Positions 7,910-16,296 of a stretch of DNA of 64,000 bases are shown here, one piece after another. A program made the translations under genes and the position numbers. The notes under the pieces were generated by a model that saw only the letters and a program-made list of their open reading frames with translations, was not told the origin of the DNA and did not search any database. The DNA lies in the NCBI RefSeq assembly GCF_025148125.1, contig NZ_CP102267.1, positions 2,552,501 through 2,616,500 of the forward strand. Direction: 5' to 3'. This DNA comes from Blautia wexlerae DSM 19850 (GTDB lineage Bacteria > Bacillota > Clostridia > Lachnospirales > Lachnospiraceae). Position 1 is the first letter of the stretch. The number at the start of each line of letters is the position of its first letter.

Positions 7910-8913
7910 TCACCAAACTGTTGTGCACATTCTTTCAGCATTTCGCGGATTGGCAAATGGTACGGACATCTGGTTTCACATTTGCCGCATTCTATACAGG
8001 CGGAAGCCTTCACCGCAAGAGAACTGTAACGGTTTCTTGCCCAGTCTCCCAGCCCGTAACGGTTAAGATAGCCTGCGAACAGGAACACACCCGAAATATC
8101 GATTCCCACACTGCATGGAGCACAGTAATTACATCTGCGGCAGAAATTTGTGCCAAGCTGATTCCGTACTGTCTGAACTTCCTCCAGTTCTTTCTCGCTT
8201 AACGGGGAATCATCAAGACAGGCCTTTATATTCTCCTCGATTTCCTTCTCTTCCGCCATTCCCGGGATCACAATAGTAACGTTCTTATTCGAACAGACAT
8301 AACGCAATGCCAGCGTTCCATTTTCAATTGCACCACCGGCCAGAGGTTTCATATCAATAAAGCCGATGTTTTTCTCCTCACATTTTGAGATCAGCTCTTC
8401 CCCCTGACTCTCTACAATATTATATGGAAACATAATAGTTTCCACCCAGTCAAGCTCCAGAGCCCGGGCAAAAACCTCAACAGAATGAGCGGTCAGACCA
8501 ATATGTCCGATTTTTCCTGCTGCTCTTGCCTCCTGCAGTGCTTCAAGGGCACCACCGGCCGCCTGCACCTGATCAAGCTGTTCCATACTCGGATTATGCA
8601 CCTGGTATAATTCAATATGATCTGTACGAAGATTATGAAGACTCTTCTCAATATCTTCAGCCATGGCTTCCTTTGTACGTGCCATGGACTTTGTGGCAAT
8701 TATAAATCTGTCCCTGATACCTTCCAGTGCATATCCCAGATATTCTTCACTGACCGTATATCCTCTGGCTGTATCAATATAATTTACTCCCCGGTCTGCC
8801 AGCTTATGCAGCAGTGTCTTTGTTCCTTCCGCATCAATTTTCTGGATCGGTATCCCGCCAAGGCCCATTCTGGAAACCCTGAGACCGGTTTTTCCAAGCG
8901 TTACATATTCCAT
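7906..8913 (-). CDS. Aldo/keto reductase with C-terminal 4Fe-4S domain
   Basis: This is a cytoplasmic oxidoreductase of 335 residues. Residues 1-260 form an AKR barrel (MEYVTLGKTGLRVSRMGLGG), with the catalytic Asp/Tyr segment YIDTARGYTVSEEYLG near 47, Lys in IIATKSMA and His in LYQVHNPSMEQ. The C-terminal quarter carries two cysteine clusters, CRRCNYCAPC and CIECGKCETRCPYHLP, expected to bind iron-sulfur clusters. AKR-ferredoxin fusions are widespread in anaerobic Firmicutes and presumably couple carbonyl reduction to ferredoxin or another electron donor, but the substrate is unknown. Monocistronic: the efp terminator lies at 8937-8984 upstream and the ssrA terminator lies at its 3' end. The start at 8913 has AGGAG about 8 nt before it. 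Confidence 0.93.
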   Translation of the reverse strand: MEYVTLGKTGLRVSRMGLGGIPIQKIDAEGTKTLLHKLADRGVNYIDTARGYTVSEEYLGYALEGIRDRFIIATKSMARTKEAMAEDIEKSLHNLRTDHIELYQVHNPSMEQLDQVQAAGGALEALQEARAAGKIGHIGLTAHSVEVFARALELDWVETIMFPYNIVESQGEELISKCEEKNIGFIDMKPLAGGAIENGTLALRYVCSNKNVTIVIPGMAEEKEIEENIKACLDDSPLSEKELEEVQTVRNQLGTNFCRRCNYCAPCSVGIDISGVFLFAGYLNRYGLGDWARNRYSSLAVKASACIECGKCETRCPYHLPIREMLKECAQQFGE

Positions 8914-8936
8914 ATTTTTTCTCCTATTTTCAATCA

Positions 8937-8984
8937 GAGATAAAAAACTGCCACCGGATCTTACCGATGGCAGTTTTTATCTCT
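8937..8984 (-). terminator. Terminator downstream of efp
   Basis: GAGATAAAAACTGCCATCGG pairs with CCGGTGGCAGTTTTTTATCTC, reading minus, with a short loop. The embedded T-run lies in the 3' arm. It separates efp from the aldo/keto reductase gene. Confidence 0.75.
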
Positions 8985-9029
8985 TTACATCTGTCGATCA
9001 GACAAAACAAACAACTGGTTTCATCCTGA

Positions 9030-9587
9030 TTATACTCGAGAAAGATATTCTCCTGTTCTTGTATCGATTTTCAGTTTGTCGCCCTGGTTAACGAACAGCG
9101 GAACCTGAACCTGTGCACCTGTTTCTACAGTAGCTGGTTTTGTAGCACCCTGTGCTGTATTTCCGGCAAATCCCGGCTCTGTCTCAGTAACTTCAAGTTC
9201 TACGAACAGAGGAGGCTCAATAGCAAATACATTTCCGTTGTGGGAACAGATCTTAACCATCTCGTTCTCTTTAACGAATTTAAGAGAATCTCCAACCTGA
9301 TCTTTTGTAAGACCAACCTGATCGTATGTCTCTACGTTCATGAAGTAGTACAGATCACCATCATCATACAGATACTGCATATCTACACGCTCAATACGTG
9401 CAGCCGGGAATTTCTCTGTTGGACGGAAAGATTTCTCAAGAACTGCTCCTGTAATAATGTTTTTGTATTTTGTTCTTACGAAAGCAGCACCCTTTCCTGG
9501 TTTTACGTGCTGGAATTCAACGATCTGACATACGTTTCCGTCAATTTCAAGTGTGATACCGTTTTTGAAATCACCTGCTGAAATCAT
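9030..9587 (-). CDS. efp: Elongation factor P
   Basis: EF-P binds between the P and E sites and relieves ribosome stalling at polyproline stretches. The 185-residue length and three-domain architecture match the family. Domain I carries the loop [17 protein letters not shown], whose tip Lys (near residue 32) is the residue that is modified or unmodified in different lineages. Domain III ends with the conserved [17 protein letters not shown], matching the EF-P signature region. AGGAGGAAATATAACT precedes ATG 9587. The gene appears monocistronic, with a terminator at 8937-8984. Its leader has a GTGTGTC/GACACAC hairpin at 9657-9695. No modification enzyme (EpmA, YeiP or similar) is encoded nearby. 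Confidence 0.98.
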   Translation of the reverse strand: MISAGDFKNGITLEIDGNVCQIVEFQHVKPGKGAAFVRTKYKNIITGAVLEKSFRPTEKFPAARIERVDMQYLYDDGDLYYFMNVETYDQVGLTKDQVGDSLKFVKENEMVKICSHNGNVFAIEPPLFVELEVTETEPGFAGNTAQGATKPATVETGAQVQVPLFVNQGDKLKIDTRTGEYLSRV

Positions 9588-9730
9588 AGTTATATTTCCT
9601 CCTTAATAGTACAGTTCAGCAATGCTGTGTCTTTTGACAACAACAGCCGTTCAAAGTGTGTGTCCCTCTCATGCTTTTCTCAGTTTTGTGACACACTCTT
9701 ATTTAATTTTATAATATTCTGCTGTTTTTT

Positions 9731-10255
9731 TCAACTATTTTTTACACATGTTTTTAATTTTTCTTCAAGCTGAGCAATCAGATCCTCAAACGGCTTATCT
9801 CCTGTGATCATCTCAACATCTGCAAACTTCGCATAAACCGGATCACGCTGTTTAAGAAGTTTCCTGATCTTATCTTCTCTGTCTTCTCCCTCGATCAGAG
9901 GATTGCTGCTGGAATTTTCCAGTCTCTTCTTCAATGTTGCATAAGATCCCTTCAAATATACTACAGTTCCCAGTTTTTTAATATATTTTTCATTCTGTTC
10001 CTGCATCGGAAGACCGGAACCAAGAGAAATGATCTTCTGCTCCGGATCATCGATCAGTGCCTTGATCACAGTTGTCTCAAGAGCTCTGTAAAATGGTTCT
10101 CCGAATCTGTCAAAGATTTCTTTCATTGTAAGGTTCATCTTCTTTGATACTACGCGGTCAACGTCTACAAAAGGAAGATTGAAATCTTTTGCCAGCCGTT
10201 TTCCTACTCTTGTCTTACCTGAACCCATAAATCCTATGATAACAATATGGTTCAT
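9731..10255 (-). CDS. aroK: Shikimate kinase
   Basis: Shikimate kinase phosphorylates the 3-OH of shikimate with ATP in the chorismate pathway. The 174-residue cytoplasmic protein has the P-loop GFMGSGKTRVGKRLA at residues 8-22, the shikimate-binding Asp in FVDVDRVVSKK near 32, the Arg-containing RFGEPFYRALE near 56, and the family's Gly-rich SLGSGLPMQ in place of the more common GGG. The last is a mild departure from textbook enzymes but within family variation. The start overlaps the yqeG stop by 4 nt (ATGA), so the two are coupled. No other aro genes occur in the window. Confidence 0.88.
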   Translation of the reverse strand: MNHIVIIGFMGSGKTRVGKRLAKDFNLPFVDVDRVVSKKMNLTMKEIFDRFGEPFYRALETTVIKALIDDPEQKIISLGSGLPMQEQNEKYIKKLGTVVYLKGSYATLKKRLENSSSNPLIEGEDREDKIRKLLKQRDPVYAKFADVEMITGDKPFEDLIAQLEEKLKTCVKNS

Positions 10256-10755
10256 GAATTCCCCTCCTCTTTGCGGTAAAAATATAGTACAATTCTTTCA
10301 AGATATCGTTTCAATACGATCTGAATCTCTTCTTTCGGATTGAGTGGTTTCACCAGAATATTCCGGATTCCTGTGCGTTTCGCACCATATATATCAGTAA
10401 AGAGCTGATCTCCTATAAAAACTGTATTACTTCTGTCTGTCCCAAGAAGTTCCATTGCCCTGATATAATTTTTTGTTGAAGGCTTGTGTGCATTCTCGAT
10501 AAACTGCGCTCCTATCGCATCATTAAAAGAAGAAACTCTCTCGTACTGGTTGTTTGACAGAAAACAGCATTTAAATCCAAGTTCCTTCAAATGTGCAAAC
10601 AGCGCACATGCTCTCTCATCTGCCGGTGCACCATGAGGTACCAGAGTATTATCTATATCAAACAGAAGTCCTCTGTATCCCTGCGCATACAGATCATCGA
10701 AGTTTATCACATAGGTCGAATCCAGATATTCATCCGGAAAAAAGCAATTAAACAT
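10252..10755 (-). CDS. yqeG: YqeG-family HAD phosphatase
   Basis: This 167-residue HAD superfamily (subclass IIIA) protein has motif I in LLFDIDNTLVPHGAPADE near residue 31, motif II in CCFLSNN and motif III/IV in VFIGDQLFTDIYGAKRTG. Proteins of this group are annotated as YqeG-type phosphatases. In many Firmicutes yqeG sits with shikimate dehydrogenase or ribosome-assembly genes, and a phosphatidylglycerophosphatase role has been proposed for related proteins. Here it lies immediately before aroK with a 4-nt overlap. The physiological substrate is uncertain. Confidence 0.88.
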   Translation of the reverse strand: MFNCFFPDEYLDSTYVINFDDLYAQGYRGLLFDIDNTLVPHGAPADERACALFAHLKELGFKCCFLSNNQYERVSSFNDAIGAQFIENAHKPSTKNYIRAMELLGTDRSNTVFIGDQLFTDIYGAKRTGIRNILVKPLNPKEEIQIVLKRYLERIVLYFYRKEEGNS

Positions 10756-10849
10756 CCGTAGTCATTTCCTTTATTTATATTTTTCTGAAAACAAGATCAG
10801 CGATAAGTGTCTGACAGTACGCTGTCCCCGAAATACTGAATCATTATGA

Positions 10850-12211
10850 TCAGCGTTCATTAAGAGGAACATATACTGCCGGTTCCAGAACATTCTTATA
10901 TGCCGGACGGATGATCTTATCTGCATTAATGAGCTCTTCCATACGGTGCGCACTCCATCCTACGATACGTGCAACTGCAAACATCGGTGTATATAATTCC
11001 AGTGGCAGATCCAGCATACTGTACACAAAACCGCTGTAAAAGTCTACATTGGCGCTTACACCTTTATAAATACGACGCTCTTCTGCAATTACTTCAGGTG
11101 CCAGACGTTCCACCATAGAATACAGGGCATAATCTTTCATTCTGCCTTTTTCCCTTGCCAGAGTTTCCACATATGCCTTGAAAACTTCAGCTCGCGGATC
11201 AGACACTGAATAAATCGCATGTCCCATTCCATAGATCAGTCCTTTCCGGTCAAATGCCTCTTTATGAAGAAGTCTCTTCAGATATGTCCGGACCTCGTCT
11301 TCATCCTTCCAGTCCTTAACTTCCTTCTTCATATCATCAAACATCCTGACAACTTTAATGTTGGCACCGCCATGCTTTGGTCCCTTTAATGAGCCAAGTG
11401 CTGCGGCAATCGCAGAATATGTATCAGTTCCTGATGAAGAAACCACATGAGTTGTGAATGTAGAGTTATTACCTCCGCCATGTTCCATATGAAGGATAAG
11501 CGCAATATCCAGGATCTTTGCCTCCAGATGTGAATACTTCTTATCCGGGCGAAGCATTCTCAGAATGTTCTCTGCTGTGGTAAGTTCTTTCTTCGGATTA
11601 TGGATATAGAGACTTTTATCTTTAATATAATGGTTATAAGCCTGATATCCATAAACAGATAAAAGCGGAAATACACTGATCAGATTCAGACACTGTCTGA
11701 GCACATTCGGCAATGATGTATCGTCAGGGTTGGTATCATAAGAATATAAAGTAAGCACACTTCTGGAAAGCCCGTTCATGATATCCTTGCTCGGAGCCTT
11801 CATTATAACATCACGCACAAAATTTGTAGGAAGTGACCGCTGATTTGCCAGAAGCTGTGTAAAATCTGCAAGCTGTTTCTTATCCGGAAGACTGCCAAAT
11901 AATAAAAGATAGGTAACTTCTTCAAATCCATATCTGTCATCTTCGATAAATCCCCTGGTAAGATCTTTGATATCATATCCTCTGTAGGAAAGACTTCCAG
12001 CACATGGAACTTCTTTGCCATCAACAATCTTTGTGGCTTTCACATTAGAAACCTGAGTCAGGCCTGCAAGAACCCCTTTTCCATTAATATCACGAAGACC
12101 TCTCTTCACATCATATTTTGCATACAGAGAAAGATCCAGACTTGTATGTTCCTTGCAAACCTCCGTCAGATTTTCAATTTCAGGTGTTACTTTGGTTTTA
12201 AATCCCGCCAT
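10850..12211 (-). CDS. gltA: Citrate synthase
   Basis: Citrate synthase condenses acetyl-CoA with oxaloacetate. The 453-residue protein shows the catalytic regions of the Si-type family: HMEHGGGNNSTFTTHVVSSS around residue 240, GSLKGPKHGGANIKV around 270 and GMGHAIYSVSDPRAEVFK around 325, with a closing VARIVGWSAHRMEEL segment. The N-terminal extension of about 60 residues before GVLAGLTQVS is typical of clostridial forms. The gene is oriented away from gdhA, so the two share a 491-bp control region. In an anaerobe lacking a full TCA cycle this enzyme would feed 2-oxoglutarate and glutamate synthesis. Aconitase and isocitrate dehydrogenase are not in the window. The start at 12211 follows AAAGGAGAT on the minus strand. 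Confidence 0.96.
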   Translation of the reverse strand: MAGFKTKVTPEIENLTEVCKEHTSLDLSLYAKYDVKRGLRDINGKGVLAGLTQVSNVKATKIVDGKEVPCAGSLSYRGYDIKDLTRGFIEDDRYGFEEVTYLLLFGSLPDKKQLADFTQLLANQRSLPTNFVRDVIMKAPSKDIMNGLSRSVLTLYSYDTNPDDTSLPNVLRQCLNLISVFPLLSVYGYQAYNHYIKDKSLYIHNPKKELTTAENILRMLRPDKKYSHLEAKILDIALILHMEHGGGNNSTFTTHVVSSSGTDTYSAIAAALGSLKGPKHGGANIKVVRMFDDMKKEVKDWKDEDEVRTYLKRLLHKEAFDRKGLIYGMGHAIYSVSDPRAEVFKAYVETLAREKGRMKDYALYSMVERLAPEVIAEERRIYKGVSANVDFYSGFVYSMLDLPLELYTPMFAVARIVGWSAHRMEELINADKIIRPAYKNVLEPAVYVPLNER

Positions 12212-12304
12212 GTAATAAATCTCCTTTCTTCACAATTCTCTCGATAATGATTCCCTCCTCGTTTCTGTCATCGCAACAATTTGTAGATGCACATCTCTGT
12301 AAAT

Positions 12305-12313
12305 ATTATAGCA
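12305..12313 (-). promoter_or_regulatory. Extended -10 promoter for gltA
   Basis: Reading minus, TGCTATAAT forms an extended -10 element with a perfect TATAAT. The -35 (TAGACC/GTAGAC region near 12328-12334) is poor, as is common when TGn is present. The leader would be about 85 nt. Confidence 0.5.
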
Positions 12314-12606
12314 TTTTTTTCTCTTTCGGTCTACATCTTATATATTCTGTTTCTGAATAGAAAAAATCAGATTACCGCTTACTGTTCACGCACTACTGTC
12401 CTGCGAGCGTTTTTTAACTTCCATTTGCAGTTTCTTACGGATACATGGCAATATAAGAACCGAAACGTACAGTGCGAATTTACGCAGTTTTTATAAATAT
12501 ACTGTATTTTTTAGAAATTGCTATAAATTGTATGGATGATTTTTAACATTTTCTCATACTTGGCGCCATTTCGCAAGTACAAATTTTGTTCAAAAAATTT
12601 TCATAA

Positions 12607-14037
<1,431 letters not shown>

Positions 14038-14071
14038 TTTATTTTAGTTAATTACCCCCATAAAAATACAC

Positions 14072-14115
14072 ATAAAGAGCCGGCGGGATATTATTCTCGT
14101 CGGCTCTTTATATTT
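14072..14115 (+). terminator. Terminator of gdhA
   Basis: ATAAAGAGCCGGCGGGA pairs with TCTCGTCGGCTCTTTAT around a short loop, 35 nt after the gdhA stop. The stem is long and GC-rich in its core and is followed by ATATTT. Confidence 0.8.
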
Positions 14116-14173
14116 GCCCGTAAATCCTTTCACACAGAGCATTCATACATTACTGTTCACACAAAACTCTTAT

Positions 14174-14623
14174 TTAATTCATAAACTTCTTCAGCTCGTC
14201 CATAAAAGTACTGACATCTTTAAATTCTCTGTATACAGACGCAAAACGTACATAAGCAACTGCATCCAGATCTTTCAAATGTTCCATAACGATCTCACCA
14301 ATTCTGGTGCTGGAAATCTCTTTCTCTTCGGTATTAAAGATTTCTCCCTCTATGGCATCCATCATCTCTTCAATCTTATCTATGGATATTGGTCTTTTAT
14401 AGCAGGCTCTCAGAATTCCCGACTGAATTTTACTGCGATTATACTGTTCTCTGTTCTGATCTTTTTTGATCACAGTAAGCGGAATACTTTCCACCTTTTC
14501 ATATGTGGTAAATCTCCTTCCGCAGGCATCACACAAACGACGGCGACGGATAGAATTGGTATCTTCTACCGGTCTGGAATCAACTACTCTCGTATTATCC
14601 TGATTACAAAATGGACACTTCAT
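14174..14623 (-). CDS. nrdR: Transcriptional repressor NrdR
   Basis: NrdR represses ribonucleotide reductase genes in response to ATP/dATP. The 149-residue protein has the zinc ribbon with Cys3, Cys6, Cys31 and Cys34 (MKCPFCNQ...LCDACGRRF), then the basic RRRRLCDACGRRFTTYE segment and an ATP-cone domain (VIKKDQNREQYNRSKIQSG onward). The length and start match the family. No nrd genes are present in the window, so it acts in trans. A TTGACA/TATAAT promoter lies at 14758-14787, and an ACTATATATAACT stretch at about 14742-14756 resembles an NrdR box, which could mean autoregulation. A TTACTGTTCAC motif lies on each side of the gene. Confidence 0.97.
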   Translation of the reverse strand: MKCPFCNQDNTRVVDSRPVEDTNSIRRRRLCDACGRRFTTYEKVESIPLTVIKKDQNREQYNRSKIQSGILRACYKRPISIDKIEEMMDAIEGEIFNTEEKEISSTRIGEIVMEHLKDLDAVAYVRFASVYREFKDVSTFMDELKKFMN

Positions 14624-14757
14624 ATGACGTCCCCCTTTAATTCGTATTACTGTTTTCTGCTTATGTACTATATACTTGATTCGGTTAAACGGCTACAAAT
14701 ACGTTACTGTTCACTTCATTCTCAGTAACACAAATACAAACAGTTATATATAGTTTT

Positions 14758-14787
14758 ATTATACTGTATTTCTATTTAAGGTGTCAA
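14758..14787 (-). promoter_or_regulatory. Promoter for nrdR
   Basis: Reading minus, TTGACA (14787-14782), an 18-nt spacer and TATAAT (14763-14758) form a strong vegetative promoter about 135 nt before the start codon. A possible NrdR-box-like ACTATATATAACT overlaps the start region. Confidence 0.65.
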
Positions 14788-14903
14788 TAAAAGGACTTGC
14801 ATAAATTTTTGCAAAAATACATAAATTGTTATCAAACGCATATCAGATTCTGAAAGCATTGGCACGACAGTCTGATTTTAACCGGAAGGACTGTATCTGA
14901 TTT

Positions 14904-15158
14904 ATGAAAATCTGTGAATTAAAGCAAAAAGAAGTAATTAATATCTGTACCTGCCGCAGTCTCGGATGTCCCATTGATGCGGAATTTGACTGCAAAAGCA
15001 GTCAACTCACTGCCCTTATACTTCCAGGCCCCGGAAGATTCTGCTGCCTGTTCGGACGTGATAATGAATATATCATTCCTTGGGAATGTATCAGCCAGAT
15101 CGGGGACGATATCATCCTTGTGAAAATAGACGAAGAAAAATGTTTCCATAAAGGCTGA
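14904..15158 (+). CDS. YlmC/YmxH-family sporulation protein (PRC-barrel)
   Basis: This small 84-residue protein with MKICELKQKEVINICTCRSL at the start and LGCPIDAEFD matches the YlmC/YmxH family, compact PRC-barrel-like proteins found in nearly all endospore formers. In B. subtilis ylmC/ymxH genes are expressed during sporulation, but no clear biochemical role is known. The gene lies 219 nt upstream of sigG on the same strand, and that neighbourhood supports a sporulation link. ATG 14904 is preceded by ACCGGAAGGACTGTATCTGATTT, which contains a GGAAGGA ribosome-binding site. Conserved Cys14, Cys16 and Cys21 near the N-terminus are notable. Confidence 0.85.
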   Translation: MKICELKQKEVINICTCRSLGCPIDAEFDCKSSQLTALILPGPGRFCCLFGRDNEYIIPWECISQIGDDIILVKIDEEKCFHKG

Positions 15159-15214
15159 TATTTCACCGCAGAGAATTGTCAAGGACCTATATTTTTTATA
15201 TTTTCCCGGTCAAA

Positions 15215-15243
15215 GTATAAATCCACTGCTATATGAGAATCAT
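15215..15243 (+). promoter_or_regulatory. Possible sigma-F/G-type promoter upstream of sigG
   Basis: GTATA (15215-15219), a 15-nt gap and GAGAATCAT (15235-15243) partly match the sigma-F consensus (GYATA-N15-GGNNANANT). B. subtilis sigG is transcribed by sigma-F, which makes this position plausible. The -10 has mismatches at two positions. Confidence 0.35.
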
Positions 15244-15377
15244 TCTTACTGAAGTATATGACAACTATTCGGCAGCCACTGTCCTTTTTTTATTTCCTGA
15301 AATGATTTCGGAGGATCCTGGCTCATATCTGCGAATAGTCGGTTTACATCCAGAGATAATAAGGAGGATTCAATAAG

Positions 15378-16157
15378 ATGGCACTGAACAAAGTTGAAAT
15401 CTGCGGAGTCAATACGTCGAAACTTCCTGTTCTTACAGCAGAAGAAAAAGCGGAACTGTTCAGACGGATCAAAAACGGCGATGAACAGGCACGTGAATTG
15501 TACATTAAAGGAAATCTACGTCTTGTTCTCAGCGTAATACGACGATTTCAGAACAGCAGCGAAAATGCCGATGACCTTTTTCAGATCGGATGTATTGGTC
15601 TGATCAAGGCCATTGACAACTTTGATACCACTTTACAGGTAAAATTTTCCACTTATGCAGTTCCAATGATCATAGGCGAAATCAGGCGATATCTCAGGGA
15701 TAACAACAGTATCCGTGTCAGCCGTTCTCTTCGTGATATTGCATACAAAGCAATCTATACCCGCGAAAATTATATGAAGCAGCACCTGAAAGAACCTACA
15801 GTTACCGAAATTGCACAGGAAATTGGTATCGAAAAAGAAATGATCGTATATGCCCTTGATGCTATCCAAAATCCTGTGAGTCTCTTTGAACCGGTCTATA
15901 CAGAAGGCGGTGATACTCTTTATGTCATGGATCAGATCAGTGACAAAAAAAACAAAGAAGAACGCTGGATTGAAAATCTTGCTCTCCGCGAAGCTATGCA
16001 GAGACTAAATAGCCGCGAAAAGCATATTATAGAACTGCGCTTCTACGAAGGAAAGACGCAGATGGAAGTAGCTCAGGAAATCGGCATCTCCCAGGCACAG
16101 GTCAGTCGTCTCGAAAAAAATGCACTGAAATCCATGCGTAATTATCTGCGTCCATAA
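15378..16157 (+). CDS. sigG: Forespore RNA polymerase sigma factor SigG
   Basis: SigG directs late forespore transcription during sporulation. The N-terminal NKVEICGVNTSKLPVLTAEE is diagnostic for SigG (the equivalent segment in B. subtilis interacts with anti-sigma SpoIIAB/Gin). Region 2 (NLRLVLSVIRRFQNSSENADDLFQIGCIGLIKAIDNF), region 3 and region 4 (KTQMEVAQEIGISQAQVSRLEKNAL) are intact, and the 259-residue length is typical. An AAGGAGG ribosome-binding site lies 10 nt before ATG 15378. In B. subtilis sigG lies after spoIIGA-sigE. Here it follows a YmxH gene instead, and no sigE is present in the window. It is a strong marker that the host forms endospores. Confidence 0.97.
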   Translation: MALNKVEICGVNTSKLPVLTAEEKAELFRRIKNGDEQARELYIKGNLRLVLSVIRRFQNSSENADDLFQIGCIGLIKAIDNFDTTLQVKFSTYAVPMIIGEIRRYLRDNNSIRVSRSLRDIAYKAIYTRENYMKQHLKEPTVTEIAQEIGIEKEMIVYALDAIQNPVSLFEPVYTEGGDTLYVMDQISDKKNKEERWIENLALREAMQRLNSREKHIIELRFYEGKTQMEVAQEIGISQAQVSRLEKNALKSMRNYLRP

Positions 16158-16187
16158 AATGATAATTCAAGATCCGTATTCAGAAAA

Positions 16188-16216
16188 GCAGCCTGGCCCA
16201 ATACCTGCCAGACTGC
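16188..16216. terminator. Hairpin between convergent sigG and the tagF fusion gene
   Basis: GCAGCCTGGC (16188-16197) pairs with GCCAGACTGC (16207-16216) around a 9-nt loop with one internal mismatch. On minus it is followed by TTTTCTG, making a plausible terminator for the wall-polymer operon; on plus the T-run is weak. Confidence 0.5.
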
Positions 16217-16296
16217 CTTACATATCTTTTAAAATATACCGTTTTCCGCCTCTTTCCAATGAGGTTCTGATCCGTCTGTGAAGCTTTAATGAAACT